Origin: Flavobacteriales bacterium
GTDB taxonomy: Bacteria > Bacteroidota > Bacteroidia > Flavobacteriales_D > Parvicellaceae
Length of the DNA: 44,342 bases
Direction: 5' to 3'
NCBI GenBank assembly: GCA_029251405.1
Contig: JAQXDK010000004.1
Span: 1-44,342 of the forward strand
Below the pieces are notes generated by a model. It did not search any database, was not told the origin of the DNA, and saw only the letters and a list, made by a program, of their open reading frames with translations. This document shows, piece after piece, positions 19,238 through 28,790 of the stretch (its first letter is position 1; every line of letters starts with the position of its first letter). A program made the translations under genes and the position numbers.

Positions 19238-19777
19238 TTATTTAATCAATTTCAATAATTCGTCGTTTGATTTACCAAATGCATTATCAAGATATAATTG
19301 TGCATTGATGCTTAATTGATGCTTTGGATACAACTCTATAAGTTCTTCAAAAGCTAAACGGGCATTGTTTTTATCTAACAAGATATTATCCAGTATTCGA
19401 GCTCTATTATGTAAATAAATTGGTGCATTTTTGCTATCTGGAAATTTTCTTTGTGCTCTTAAAAAATAAGCTACTGCGTCATCATACATTTTACATGCCT
19501 CAGCTCCTGTAGCAGCAGATTTAAATAAAAACTCATTTTCGTCAACTGTATAATGCTTATTATTTCTAACATAAAGATTTAATGAAGTATTTTTAACCTG
19601 GACTCCTAATTGGTAAATTGTTTTTAAATCTTTAGGATTTGTTTTAGTCAATTGATTATTTATCTCTTTTAACTCTTCCAACTCCAATTTAGAATTATCA
19701 AGGTTATTTTCTTGAAGTTCTGGCCCAGCACATTGAAAAAATAAAACACTTAAAATAATAAATATTAATCTTTTCAT
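19238..19777 (-). CDS. TPR-like lipoprotein
   Basis: This 179-residue protein has a leader ending FFQC (lipobox, Cys16). The mature part is helical; residues about 85-175 read like two or three tetratricopeptide-type helix pairs (AYFLRAQRKFPDSKNAPIYL, ARLAFEELIELYPKHQLSI), similar to YbgF/BamD-type repeats. It is a probable periplasmic scaffold of unknown partner. The start overlaps the stop of def by four bases, so it is translationally coupled to peptide deformylase. Confidence 0.75.
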   Translation of the reverse strand: MKRLIFIILSVLFFQCAGPELQENNLDNSKLELEELKEINNQLTKTNPKDLKTIYQLGVQVKNTSLNLYVRNNKHYTVDENEFLFKSAATGAEACKMYDDAVAYFLRAQRKFPDSKNAPIYLHNRARILDNILLDKNNARLAFEELIELYPKHQLSINAQLYLDNAFGKSNDELLKLIK

Positions 19778-20361
19778 TTTTTGATATTTTTAAATTTCAT
19801 TTTGTAGTTCACATCCACTTTCCCTTTGGAAATATCTTCCAATTTTCTTTTTAATAATCTTCTTTTTAAAGGGTTTAAGTGATCTGTAAATAATACACCT
19901 TCAATGTGGTCGTATTCGTGCTGGATTATTCTTGCTGCTATTCCCTTGTATGTTTCTTCTTTGAATGACCAGTTTTCATCAAAATAGCTAATTTTAATAT
20001 TTGACTTTCTTTCCACTTCTTCTCTTATTCCTGGAATACTTAAACAACCTTCAGAAAAAGGCCACAAATCACCGGATTCATTTTCAATGATTGGATTAAT
20101 AAAAACTTTTTTAAAATCTTTAAGTTCTAGTAATTCTTCATCAATTTTTTCATTTTCGTCTGGCTCTGCAAATGGCGATCCATCTACTATAAATATTCTA
20201 TTTCCAACCCCGATTTGAGGACCAGCCAATCCAACACCACTTGCTGCATACATGGTTTCAAACATATCCTCAATTAGTTTATCCAAAGGTATATGCTCTT
20301 CAAAATCCTCGCATTCTTGTCTTAAAATAGAGGCTCCGTAGGAAAGTATTGGTAATATCAT
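19774..20361 (-). CDS. def: Peptide deformylase
   Basis: This 195-residue protein has the three deformylase motifs: GVGLAGPQ (42-49), EGCLS with metal ligand Cys106, and QHEYDH with His148, Glu149 and His152. It removes the formyl group from the initiator methionine of new proteins. GLAGPQ instead of GLAAPQ is common in Bacteroidota. An acidic insertion (about 65-80) lies between motifs 1 and 2. It overlaps the following lipoprotein gene by four bases and lies 40 bases after dnaX on the same strand. Confidence 0.95.
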   Translation of the reverse strand: MILPILSYGASILRQECEDFEEHIPLDKLIEDMFETMYAASGVGLAGPQIGVGNRIFIVDGSPFAEPDENEKIDEELLELKDFKKVFINPIIENESGDLWPFSEGCLSIPGIREEVERKSNIKISYFDENWSFKEETYKGIAARIIQHEYDHIEGVLFTDHLNPLKRRLLKRKLEDISKGKVDVNYKMKFKNIKK

Positions 20362-20402
20362 GGTCTAAAATTACAAAGATTTATCATTAGAAAAGAAAAT
20401 GA

Positions 20403-22145
20403 TTAGTATTCTATGTCTAAATCAAAGATTTCTTTAAAATTGTGGAGTTCAGGATTTTCGTCAGCCATTTGAAAAAAACGTTCTCTGCTTGTTAATTGAG
20501 TAAGTTTAGGACTGTGAGATGCTGTTATTTTGAGATTTAAATTAATTTTACCATTGATAAGTTCTGATCTTAAAAAATCTAAAAGTAACTGACTCTCCGT
20601 TTGGAATTCAATTTTTTGAACTTCACTGTCAATTTCAAAACTAATTGAAAAATCCTCACCAAGAATTGGTGTTGATTTAGTTAGAGTTGTATACAATCCC
20701 ATCTTCCCTTCTTTCTTTCTTAATTCAGCAAAATTATTCCACTTTTCCTCCAATAGAGTTTGTGAAAATCTTGTTGCTGATAAATCTTGTTTCTTGACTT
20801 CTTCTAATTTCACATTAGAATCGTCGTTGATTTTTTTACGAATTGAAGAAATAGAAGCTGTTGTAAATCTCTTATTGTCTGTTAGACTGCTATTTGGTCT
20901 AACAATTTCAGTCTTGACTTCAATTTTCTCAAACCTATCTGGTTTAGGAACGGTAGTAGTAACAGATTGAGGAGCCTCTTTTTCTAAGTTCGTAGAGATC
21001 ACTTCCACATTATTAGAGATTTTCTCCTTATCCTTTTGAGAGTCGGGCGGTAAAATAGGAATATCTAAAAATTTAGACTTTTTTTTTTCTGCCCCAGTAG
21101 AGCATAATTTCATAATTAGAATTTCTACATGTAACCTTTGATTTTGACTCATCTTATAAAGTGAATCTGCTTCATTTATTAAAGTCAACCAATTGGTTAA
21201 ATTTTCATTATTTAAATTTTGAGATTGCTTTATAAATTTATCTATTGTTTCTTTTGTGTGTTCTAATATTTTAACGGTTCGTTCATCTTTTGCAATCATC
21301 AAGTTTCTAAAATGGGAAGCCAATCCCCCTAGGAATAACCGTCCATCAAAACCCTTTGTTGAAATTTCGTTGTATAACAATAAACTATCGTGAATTAAAT
21401 TTTTAATGAAAAACTCAGTAAACCTAAAATAATAATCATGATCTAGAATATTTAGATTTTTGACAACTTCTTTGTAAGTAATATTACCTGAAGTAAAATT
21501 TACCATTAAATCAAAACATGAAAGAGCATCTCTTAGAGCTCCATCTGCTTTTTCTGCTATGACATGAAGGGCTTCTTTTTCTGTTTTAAAACCTTCTTTT
21601 TCAGCTATTTTCTCCAGATGAACTACCATATTAGGAATAGATATTCTATGAAAATCATAAACTTGACACCTGGACAATATCGTAGGAATTATTTTATGCT
21701 TTTCAGTAGTTGCTAATATAAAAATTGCGTGTGGTGGTGGTTCTTCTAAGGTCTTTAAAAAAGCATTAAAGGCGCTTTGAGAGAGCATGTGAACTTCATC
21801 TATTATATATACCTTAAATTTTCCTGCTTGTGGTGGTATTCTAACCTGATCATTTAAATTTCTAATATCATCAACTTGGTTATTGGAAGCAGCATCTAAC
21901 TCATAGATATTATATGTAAAATCTTCTAGCTTAGGATCGTGCTTTAAATTAATTTCCTTAGCAAATAACCTAGCTGTAGAGGTTTTACCAACTCCTCTTG
22001 GTCCGCAAAATAAATATGCCTGAGCTAATTGATTAGTATCTATAGCTTGTTTTAGAGTTGTAGCAATATTTTCTTGACCAATAATAGTATCCCAACTATT
22101 TGGTCTGTACTTTAAGGCAGATACTGTATACTTGTTATTAGACAT
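20403..22145 (-). CDS. dnaX: DNA polymerase III subunit gamma/tau
   Basis: This 580-residue protein has the AAA+ clamp-loader core in residues 1-230: Walker A GPRGVGKTS (48-56), Walker B/DEVH (IIDEVHMLSQ), sensor 1 LATTEKHKIIPTILSRC, then domain III and a tau-like C-terminal half with a polar linker and a folded C-terminus. The four-cysteine zinc module that normally lies between Walker A and YELDAASN is missing: residues about 66-78 are a short loop without cysteine. The gene would load the beta clamp. It is divergent from the rpsF operon and followed by def. Confidence 0.93.
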   Translation of the reverse strand: MSNNKYTVSALKYRPNSWDTIIGQENIATTLKQAIDTNQLAQAYLFCGPRGVGKTSTARLFAKEINLKHDPKLEDFTYNIYELDAASNNQVDDIRNLNDQVRIPPQAGKFKVYIIDEVHMLSQSAFNAFLKTLEEPPPHAIFILATTEKHKIIPTILSRCQVYDFHRISIPNMVVHLEKIAEKEGFKTEKEALHVIAEKADGALRDALSCFDLMVNFTSGNITYKEVVKNLNILDHDYYFRFTEFFIKNLIHDSLLLYNEISTKGFDGRLFLGGLASHFRNLMIAKDERTVKILEHTKETIDKFIKQSQNLNNENLTNWLTLINEADSLYKMSQNQRLHVEILIMKLCSTGAEKKKSKFLDIPILPPDSQKDKEKISNNVEVISTNLEKEAPQSVTTTVPKPDRFEKIEVKTEIVRPNSSLTDNKRFTTASISSIRKKINDDSNVKLEEVKKQDLSATRFSQTLLEEKWNNFAELRKKEGKMGLYTTLTKSTPILGEDFSISFEIDSEVQKIEFQTESQLLLDFLRSELINGKINLNLKITASHSPKLTQLTSRERFFQMADENPELHNFKEIFDLDIEY

Positions 22146-22260
22146 TTAAACAAATATAAAATAAGCTTCTCGTAAATTCAGATAAAAACAAGTAAATAAT
22201 TCTATTTTTTTACTACTTCAGTTTTATTGTGTAAATAATTTTATTTATCGAGTAATATTG

Positions 22261-22268
22261 TATCTTCG
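22261..22268 (+). promoter_or_regulatory. Probable -7 promoter element of the rpsF operon
   Basis: TATCTTCG matches the Bacteroidota -7 consensus TAnnTTTG at all but one position and is followed by GCAC, a sequence often found at Bacteroidota start sites. It lies 24 bases before the rpsF ATG. A TTG at the classic -33 distance was not seen. Confidence 0.5.
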
Positions 22269-22292
22269 CACTCCAAATTTTAACTAATAATT

Positions 22293-22631
22293 ATGAATCA
22301 TTACGAAACTGTTTTCATTTTAACTCCCGTTTTGTCTGAAAAACAGACAAAGGAAGCAGTAGATAAATTCAAAAAGTCGTTGAAGGATAGCAGTGCTAAA
22401 ATCAATAACCAAGAATCGTGGGGGCTAAAAAAATTAGCTTACCCTATTCAGAAAAAATCTACTGGATTTTATTTTCTAATCGAATTCCAAGGTGAAGGAG
22501 ATGCTGTTAAAAATTTCGAACTCGAGCTCAAAAGAGATGAAAGAGTTATGAGATTTCTAACTATGAAGATGGACAAAGATCACTTAGAATATTCAGTAAA
22601 AAGGAGAAATAAATTCTCTAAAACTGCTTAA
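22293..22631 (+). CDS. rpsF: Ribosomal protein bS6
   Basis: This 112-residue protein has the typical bS6 start [17 protein letters not shown] and the core [23 protein letters not shown], with [11 protein letters not shown] near the end. It binds 16S rRNA together with bS18. It is the first gene of the conserved rpsF-rpsR-rplI operon. No ssb or priB gene is inserted. Confidence 0.97.
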   Translation: MNHYETVFILTPVLSEKQTKEAVDKFKKSLKDSSAKINNQESWGLKKLAYPIQKKSTGFYFLIEFQGEGDAVKNFELELKRDERVMRFLTMKMDKDHLEYSVKRRNKFSKTA

Positions 22632-22657
22632 ATTATAAACACCTTAAACACATTACA

Positions 22658-22924
22658 ATGGCTGACAATTCAGAAATTAGATACCTTAATCCAATAGATA
22701 TTGAGGTTAAAAAATCAAAATATTGTAGATTCAAAAAATCTGGCATTAAATTTATAGACTATAAAGATCCAGATTTTTTAATGAAATTTATTAACGAACA
22801 AGGAAAATTACTTCCAAGAAGGATTACTGGTACATCTGCGAAATATCAAAAAAGAGTATCACAAGCAGTAAAGAGAGCTAGACATTTAGCTATTCTTCCT
22901 TATTTGGCTGATCAACTAAAATAA
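22658..22924 (+). CDS. rpsR: Ribosomal protein bS18
   Basis: This 88-residue protein has the bS18 core: [20 protein letters not shown], then [16 protein letters not shown] and the basic helix [12 protein letters not shown]. It pairs with bS6 on the 30S platform. It lies 26 bases after rpsF and 5 bases before rplI, in the usual order. Only one cysteine is present, so this is the non-zinc form. Confidence 0.97.
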   Translation: MADNSEIRYLNPIDIEVKKSKYCRFKKSGIKFIDYKDPDFLMKFINEQGKLLPRRITGTSAKYQKRVSQAVKRARHLAILPYLADQLK

Positions 22925-22929
22925 TTATT

Positions 22930-23376
22930 ATGGAAGTTTTATTAAAAAAAGATATAGACAGACTGGGTAATAAAGATGAAATTATTTCGGTCAAAAATGG
23001 TTTTGGAAGAAACTTTCTAATTCCTAAAGGAATGGCTGTTTTGGCTACGGATTCAGTAAAGAAAATGCATGCTGAAACCCTCAAGCAAAGAGCACATAAA
23101 GATAACCAAATGAAAGAAGAGGCATCAAAACTTTTTGCAAAGATGTCTAAGCAAACTTTCAAAGTACCAGCTAAAGTTGGTGAAAATGGAAAAATATTTG
23201 GTTCCATCTCTAACATTCAATTGGCTGACGCACTGGACAAAGCCGGATTTAAAATCGAAAGAAAGAACATTACGCTACCAACTAATAATCTTAAATCTGT
23301 TGGTAAATTTGAAGCAGACGTTGTTCTTCATAAGGAAGTAAGTGGAAAGATTTCATTTGAAATTGTAGAAGATTAA
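22930..23376 (+). CDS. rplI: Ribosomal protein bL9
   Basis: This 148-residue protein has the bL9 N-terminal domain (EVLLKKDIDRLGNKDEIISVKNGFGRNFLIPKGMA), a long connecting helix and the C-terminal RNA-binding domain (KIFGSISNIQLADAL). The length is normal for the family. It is the last gene of the operon; a strong terminator follows 22 bases after the stop. Confidence 0.97.
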   Translation: MEVLLKKDIDRLGNKDEIISVKNGFGRNFLIPKGMAVLATDSVKKMHAETLKQRAHKDNQMKEEASKLFAKMSKQTFKVPAKVGENGKIFGSISNIQLADALDKAGFKIERKNITLPTNNLKSVGKFEADVVLHKEVSGKISFEIVED

Positions 23377-23398
23377 ATTATTTTTTTTCTATTTAAAT

Positions 23399-23423
23399 GG
23401 GTTCTTCGGAACCCTTTTTTTTT
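23399..23423 (+). terminator. Rho-independent terminator of the ribosomal protein operon
   Basis: GGGTTC (23399-23404) and GAACCC (23409-23414) form a perfect six-base stem closed by a TTCG tetraloop and followed by nine T (23415-23423). The convergent outer-membrane protein gene ends four bases later, so the hairpin may also serve that strand, although its T-run there is weaker. Confidence 0.92.
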
Positions 23424-23426
23424 GTC

Positions 23427-24560
23427 TTAAAATGCTTCTCCAATAAAGAAATATATGCCACTGCCTTCACCCGTAATTGCATAGTCGATTCTACTGTAAA
23501 TATCTTTTTCAGGAAATAATAGAAATCTTAAACCTGCGCCAGCAGTTGGGAGTAGTTTGTTGAACTTGAATTTTTGATCTGAATTAAAAACCTCCCCAGC
23601 AGCAAAAAAGATCGAAGCACCCCAACGTTTAGAAAATGAAAAAGGAAGTAATCTATATTCTATTTGGCTTGCTAACAAATGTTTGTCTCTAAATCTTCCA
23701 AGATAGTAACCTCTCATTAAACTTTCTCCACCCATAAGAGATAGTAAATTAAAAGGTGGATTTCCATTTGTGAACTGACCAAGTATTTGAAAAGCCAGGA
23801 CATTGTTACTCTTTACAGGTATATAAAATCTGTTATCTGAAAGCAAGGTCGTTAATTGATAATCACTTCCAATGTTACTGCTGTAATTTAGAAATGCCCA
23901 TTCACTAAAAATTCCTTTTCTAGGATTTAAAATATTATGAATATTATTAAAAACAACACCCCAACCTAACCCAACATTTGCAGAACCATTTCCACCAAAA
24001 GGCTTATTAAATGAGTTTTTTATATTATTATACGAAACTTTATTTAGTATTTGGATGTCTAATTCCAGACCTGTATATAGGTTTGGAACTATTTCTCTTA
24101 AAACTCTCTCTTTAAAGTAACTGAATTTACCGTCAATGACAGCTAAATAATCTGAAGAGGTTTCTGAACCAATACCGTAAAATAGTAATGGAAACGATTG
24201 GTATCGAGCCCTTCCTAGTAAAAACCACTTATTTTTGTCTGTATACAGAGCATGATCTAACCAAATACCGTACTGTTTTTCTAGCGTGTAAAAAGTGAAA
24301 GCTTTAATTTCACTAAGTCTGTTCTTCAAATTCTTTTTAGCGGAATAAATAAACAAGCTAGACAAACCTATTTCCCAATTAGTTTCAGGTGAAAAAGCAA
24401 GGGTAGGATAATTCATGAATTTAGGGGCACTTAAATCATTAGTGTCATTAATGATTTTATCGATATATTTTGAAAAACGAGAGCGTTGAACTGGTGATTC
24501 TTGAGATTTAACCAAAAAAAATGATGAAATAAAAAAAATAAAAAGAGTATACTTTTTCAC
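23427..24560 (-). CDS. BamA/TamA-like outer-membrane beta-barrel protein
   Basis: This 377-residue protein has a signal peptide (about 1-19, ending VKSQ) and a barrel-like body with alternating strands and a final aromatic residue (IYFFIGEAF). The stretch LLSLMGGESLMRGYYLGRFRDKHLLASQIEYR has the RG-Y-x-G-R-[FY] pattern of the Omp85/surface-antigen barrel. No POTRA domain is present, so it is a barrel-only member, common in Bacteroidota with unknown function. It stands alone on its strand. Confidence 0.82.
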   Translation of the reverse strand: MKKYTLFIFFISSFFLVKSQESPVQRSRFSKYIDKIINDTNDLSAPKFMNYPTLAFSPETNWEIGLSSLFIYSAKKNLKNRLSEIKAFTFYTLEKQYGIWLDHALYTDKNKWFLLGRARYQSFPLLFYGIGSETSSDYLAVIDGKFSYFKERVLREIVPNLYTGLELDIQILNKVSYNNIKNSFNKPFGGNGSANVGLGWGVVFNNIHNILNPRKGIFSEWAFLNYSSNIGSDYQLTTLLSDNRFYIPVKSNNVLAFQILGQFTNGNPPFNLLSLMGGESLMRGYYLGRFRDKHLLASQIEYRLLPFSFSKRWGASIFFAAGEVFNSDQKFKFNKLLPTAGAGLRFLLFPEKDIYSRIDYAITGEGSGIYFFIGEAF

Positions 24561-24656
24561 GATTCAAAGTAGATCAATTTATTTGAGTTTCATTCATTTT
24601 GAAATCATTTTTTTTTAAATTTATTAAAATCAGTTCTAAATTTTTTTAAATATATT

Positions 24657-25184
24657 ATGCGATTTGTTTACAGAAAACTAAGACTTACTGTCACAGGATT
24701 AATTTTTATGTGTTTATATTTTGCTTCTTGCAATAAAGAAAAAAAAATAGGTTGCACAGATCCGAGAGCTATAAACTATGATGCTGAAGCGACTTCAATT
24801 CCGGGTTCTGACGTTAATCATTGCATCTACGATTCTTCTTGTCTGAATTTAATTCAAAATGTAAATCTCGACAACTTTGATATGGATTATTATAATATTG
24901 ATACCGCTTTTATATATGGTGATTTTTTACAAATCAATATTAGTTATGGTGGAGGATGCGAGGAACATATTTTCAATTTGGTTCAAGAACCTTTATTTTG
25001 TGGTACTCCCCCTGTTCATATCCCACTTTATTTGACCCATAACAGTAATAATGATAATTGTGAAGCAGTTTTAATTGAAGAACTTTGTTTTGATATTTCA
25101 GAACTTTACACGCTGTGTGCAGACTCTACAGAACTATTCATTTCTTTAAGCGATCCTGAGAATAATACTTTTATCAATTTTTAA
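24657..25184 (+). CDS. Lipoprotein of unknown function
   Basis: This 175-residue protein has a leader ending YFASC (Cys25) and then GCTDPRAINYDAEA, the cysteine-rich CTDP-A-x-NYD motif often seen in secreted proteins of marine Bacteroidota. The rest is a beta-rich domain with several further cysteines (CLNL, GGGC, FCGTPP, DNCEA, LCFD, LCAD). It may be a disulfide-rich envelope protein; I do not recognise a function. The next lipoprotein gene follows after nine bases and is probably cotranscribed. Confidence 0.7.
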   Translation: MRFVYRKLRLTVTGLIFMCLYFASCNKEKKIGCTDPRAINYDAEATSIPGSDVNHCIYDSSCLNLIQNVNLDNFDMDYYNIDTAFIYGDFLQINISYGGGCEEHIFNLVQEPLFCGTPPVHIPLYLTHNSNNDNCEAVLIEELCFDISELYTLCADSTELFISLSDPENNTFINF

Positions 25185-25193
25185 CCAATAATT

Positions 25194-26240
25194 ATGAAAA
25201 AATTAACTTTAATACTATTAATTTCTTTTGCATTTTACAACTGTGGAAAAAAACAAAAAAAAGAATCATTTGAAGATACAAAATCTACTTATCTAGATTA
25301 TTCCAGCAGAGACGATCTTTTAGCTGGTGGAGTGAAAATGGTTCCAATAAAAACAAGATCTGGAGAATTTAATGTTTGGACTAAAAGAATTGGAAACAAT
25401 CCTAAAATGAAAGTCTTATTACTTCACGGAGGGCCTGGAGCTACCCATGAATATTTAGAAGCATTTGATTCTTACTTTCCGAATGCAGAAATTGAATATT
25501 ATTATTACGACCAACTAGAATCTTATTACAGTGACCAACCTAATGATAGTACATTATGGACAGTAGAACGATATGTTGATGAAGTAGAGCAAGTTAGAGT
25601 TGCATTAGGACTTAATAAAGATAATTTTTATTTGTATGGATCGTCTTGGGGAGGAATATTATGTATGGAATATGCTTTAAAATATCAGAATAATTTAAAA
25701 GGTTTGATTATTTCTAATATGATGGCCTCGATTCCAGAATATGTAGATTATGCGAATAATGTTCTTGGCCCTCAACTTGATTCGGCTGTTTTAGCAGAAA
25801 TAAGAGCATTGGAAGCTCAAGAAGATTACGCTAATCCCAGATATAATGAATTAATAGTTAATAATTACTACCCACAGCATGTCTTAAGAATGCCTTTAGA
25901 AGACTGGCCAGATCCTGTTAATAGAGCATTTGCTAATATGAGCCAAGGATTATACATAACCATGCAAGGACCTAGTGAATTTGGTGTTGTAGGAAATGCA
26001 AAACTTAAAAATTGGAGTGTGAAAAATCAACTTAATAAAATAACTGTTCCAACACTTTCTATTGGTGGAAAGTACGACACTATGGATCCAGAGCATATGA
26101 AATGGATAGCTAATGAAGTTCAAAATGGTAGATTTTTGCTCTGCGAAAAAGGTTCGCATCTATGTATGTATGACGATCAAAAAACTTTTTTTGAAGGTTT
26201 AATTAGATTTATCAATGAAGTTAACGATGGTCAGTTCTAA
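25194..26240 (+). CDS. Proline iminopeptidase-type alpha/beta hydrolase lipoprotein (S33 family)
   Basis: This 348-residue protein has a leader ending FYNC (Cys17), so it is membrane-anchored outside the cytoplasm. The S33 pattern is clear: HGGPG (78-82), nucleophile elbow GSSWGG with Ser151, a probable acid in GGKYDTMD and His in KGSHLCMYDD. Proline iminopeptidases release N-terminal proline from peptides, but the S33 family also covers other amidases and esterases. It is cotranscribed with the preceding cysteine-rich lipoprotein gene. Confidence 0.85.
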   Translation: MKKLTLILLISFAFYNCGKKQKKESFEDTKSTYLDYSSRDDLLAGGVKMVPIKTRSGEFNVWTKRIGNNPKMKVLLLHGGPGATHEYLEAFDSYFPNAEIEYYYYDQLESYYSDQPNDSTLWTVERYVDEVEQVRVALGLNKDNFYLYGSSWGGILCMEYALKYQNNLKGLIISNMMASIPEYVDYANNVLGPQLDSAVLAEIRALEAQEDYANPRYNELIVNNYYPQHVLRMPLEDWPDPVNRAFANMSQGLYITMQGPSEFGVVGNAKLKNWSVKNQLNKITVPTLSIGGKYDTMDPEHMKWIANEVQNGRFLLCEKGSHLCMYDDQKTFFEGLIRFINEVNDGQF

Positions 26241-26570
26241 TATTCAAAGCTAACCATAATTACAACCTTAGTTTTTCATTAGATTATTTTAAGAGTAAAG
26301 TAGAAATGGATTGAAATATACTAGCTAAACAATTTACGAATTATCATTATTATTATTGAAAGATTTAATATTGTTGTTTAAGTTGAGTTATGTCTCGATA
26401 AATAAATAAGTTTATAATTTATATTGATTTAAATAATTAACTTTTTATCTGAAAATTATAAATCAATTTAAATAATATTAAATACCAATCAACATCAATA
26501 ATCTTGTAAAAAATTGATAAACAGATATTTAGAGGTTTTCTTTTATGTTTAAATTTAAAAAAACCTTAAA
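26241..26570. other. AT-rich gap without a recognisable gene
   Basis: This 330-base stretch is very AT-rich and has stops in all frames. It contains an imperfect inverted repeat (26414-26438 and 26454-26476, about 21 matches with a two-base gap), which is hard to tell from chance in sequence of this composition. I see no promoter, RNA or gene remnant that I can support. Confidence 0.4.
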
Positions 26571-27497
26571 ATGATAGGAAAATTAAGCACCAAAGTTTTC
26601 TCAGAAGAATTTAAAAATAAAACTGAAAAAGTTTTTGTAACTCTTTCCATAGTTAGTTTTGTCATTCACTTACTACTCATTTTTTTAAAGTACATCAATG
26701 TACTTAATTTTTCAGACGACAATCTGCTTACCAATCCCATAGCCGCCATCTATACTCCATTTTCATTCATCTTGGTGTACGAAGTTTTTTTAGTAGTTTA
26801 CTATCTTCCTCGGTCCATATCTCAATATATTAGAAAACAATACGAGATAATTACCTTAATTATTGTAAGAAGAATTTTTAAGGATATGGCCAATATAGAT
26901 GTGACTGCAGACTGGTTTAATCAGCAATACGACCTTCAGCTCACTTATGATTTGATTTCAACGCTGGTATTATTTTTTATCATTTTTTTATTTAACTACT
27001 TCAATACTAGAAGTAAAAAACTTTATCCTAAAAAAGAAAAAATTGAAAATCTAGATCTTTTTGTAAAGCGAAAAAAAACCATTGCTCTCTTTTTACTTCC
27101 GGTACTTATATTTTTAGCCGTCTCGAGTTTATTTAAATGGATTTATGTTGAAGTGGCCTCCATAGACCAAGTATTCTTTTCTATTCAAGATATTAACGAA
27201 CTCTTTTTTAATGAGTTTTTTACTATTCTTATAATGGCAGATGTTCTTCTACTATTAATATCACTTTATAAGACTGATAAATTTCACGAGGTATTTAGAA
27301 ACTCAGGGTTTATTATATCTACCATATTAATACGTCTTTCCTTCTCAGCAGATGGTTTAATGAATAATGTACTTATTGTAAGCTCTGTAGTTTATGGCTT
27401 TTTAATGCTGATTTTACATATTCAATTCGAAAAAATAAGCATTCAATACCCTAAAGAAGTTGCCTTAGAAGAAAAAGAAGCTGATAAAGTAATTTAA
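26571..27497 (+). CDS. Conserved membrane protein of unknown function
   Basis: This 308-residue protein has about six membrane segments (about 22-42, 58-78, 128-147, 170-190, 216-234 and 268-288). Charged cytoplasmic-type loops lie between them (SRSKKLYPKKEKIENLDLFVKRKK) and the acidic C-terminus is EEKEADKV. The segment FRNSGFIISTILIRLSFS is strongly patterned and probably functionally important. I recognise no characterised family. It stands alone, preceded by a 330-base gap and followed by the cupin gene. Confidence 0.65.
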   Translation: MIGKLSTKVFSEEFKNKTEKVFVTLSIVSFVIHLLLIFLKYINVLNFSDDNLLTNPIAAIYTPFSFILVYEVFLVVYYLPRSISQYIRKQYEIITLIIVRRIFKDMANIDVTADWFNQQYDLQLTYDLISTLVLFFIIFLFNYFNTRSKKLYPKKEKIENLDLFVKRKKTIALFLLPVLIFLAVSSLFKWIYVEVASIDQVFFSIQDINELFFNEFFTILIMADVLLLLISLYKTDKFHEVFRNSGFIISTILIRLSFSADGLMNNVLIVSSVVYGFLMLILHIQFEKISIQYPKEVALEEKEADKVI

Positions 27498-27613
27498 AAA
27501 CTCATACACCAAAGCAAAACATAGTGAGATTCTACTCCACTATTTACCATAATATTTACAGTTTTATTAGTTACAGAAATCTTAATTAGTAGTTTTTCTT
27601 TATTTTGGGGAAT

Positions 27614-27997
27614 ATGAATAAAACTAATTTACCAAATAGACATCCAATTAATATCGAACAAAAACTTTCCTTATTCAACGATCATTGGAATCCTAGAATT
27701 GTTGGAGAGCTCAACAAACAACATGTTAAAATAGCAAAAATTAAAGGTGAATTTATTTGGCATAAGCATGATGATGAAGATGAAATGTTTTTAGTACTAA
27801 AAGGAACCCTGAAAATTGCTTTTAGAGACAAAACAGAGACCATAAATGAAAATGAAATAATTATTATTCCAAGAGGCACAGAACACAAACCTATTGCTGA
27901 AAAGGAAGTTTCTATTATGCTTTTTGAACCTGCAACTACAATAAACACTGGAGCATTAGAAAATGAGCTTACTCGAAAAAATTTAGAAGCTATTTAA
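27614..27997 (+). CDS. Cupin domain protein
   Basis: This 127-residue protein has a single cupin barrel. Motif 1 is GEFIWHKHDDEDEMFLVLKG, with HxH and the distal Glu as metal ligands, and motif 2 is IIPRGTEHKP with the third His. I place the start at ATG 27614; a TTG nine bases earlier is in frame but lies in a TATTTTGG stretch that looks like a -7 promoter element. The function of small cupins cannot be read from sequence. The PhzF-type gene starts one base after its stop. Confidence 0.85.
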   Translation: MNKTNLPNRHPINIEQKLSLFNDHWNPRIVGELNKQHVKIAKIKGEFIWHKHDDEDEMFLVLKGTLKIAFRDKTETINENEIIIIPRGTEHKPIAEKEVSIMLFEPATTINTGALENELTRKNLEAI

Positions 27998-27998
27998 A

Positions 27999-28784
27999 AT
28001 GAAGTTACCAATATTTCAAATAGATGCTTTTAGCGATAAAGTATTTGAGGGGAACCCTGCTTGTATAGTTCCATTAGAAAAATGGTTGGAAGACAATATT
28101 TTATTAAAAATTGCTCAAGAAAATGCAGTGGCTGAAACTGCCTTTTTTGTAAGAAAAGGAAAAAAAATTCATTTAAGATGGTTTACTCCTGATATAGAAA
28201 TGGATTTATGCGGACATGCTACACTTGCAGCTGCGCATTGTATTCTTTCAGAATTAAAATTAGTGTCTGAAAAAGTTATTTTTGAAACAGTTAGTGGAGA
28301 GCTAGAGGTGTCGATTAAAAATAAAAGCTATTTAATGAACTTACCAAGGAGAGATCCCCAATTGGCAACTCTACCAAATGAAATAAAAAATGCTTTAAAT
28401 ATTCAGCCCAAAGAAATATTAAAATCAAGAGACTATTTATTGGTGTATGAAAATCAAAAAGAGGTGGAAAATATCATTATCAATAGAGAAATATTTGATA
28501 CAATCAATATTAACCCTGGTGGGGTAATTATCACCTCTAAAGGGGATTGTTATGATTTTGTTTCTCGATTTTTCACTCCCCAAGCTACTATTTTAGAAGA
28601 TCCTGTAACAGGTTCTGCTCATTGCACTTTAACCCCTTATTGGTCTAAAATTTTAAATAAAACCGTTATGAAAGCACAACAAATTTCTGAAAGAAAAGGG
28701 AAACTTGTTTGCGAATTAAAAAAAGACAGCGTTAATATCACCGGAAAAGCTGTAACTTACTCAAAAGGAAATTTAATTATTTAA
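27999..28784 (+). CDS. PhzF family isomerase
   Basis: This 261-residue protein has the PhzF pattern: N-terminal FQIDAFSDKVFEGNPACIV, catalytic Glu46 in NAVAETAFF, RWFTPDIEMDLCGHATLAAAH, and in the second half DFVSRFFTPQATILEDPVTGSAH. The fold is two similar halves, as in diaminopimelate epimerase. PhzF isomerises a phenazine precursor, but most family members act on other small molecules and no phenazine genes are nearby. It is coupled to the cupin gene with a one-base gap. Confidence 0.92.
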   Translation: MKLPIFQIDAFSDKVFEGNPACIVPLEKWLEDNILLKIAQENAVAETAFFVRKGKKIHLRWFTPDIEMDLCGHATLAAAHCILSELKLVSEKVIFETVSGELEVSIKNKSYLMNLPRRDPQLATLPNEIKNALNIQPKEILKSRDYLLVYENQKEVENIIINREIFDTININPGGVIITSKGDCYDFVSRFFTPQATILEDPVTGSAHCTLTPYWSKILNKTVMKAQQISERKGKLVCELKKDSVNITGKAVTYSKGNLII

Positions 28785-28790
28785 GACTCA

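Noticed and set aside
26414-26476. AT-rich inverted repeat in the gap before the six-helix membrane protein gene.
   Set aside because: Nearly all pairs are A-T in very AT-rich DNA with gaps, so it cannot be separated from chance.
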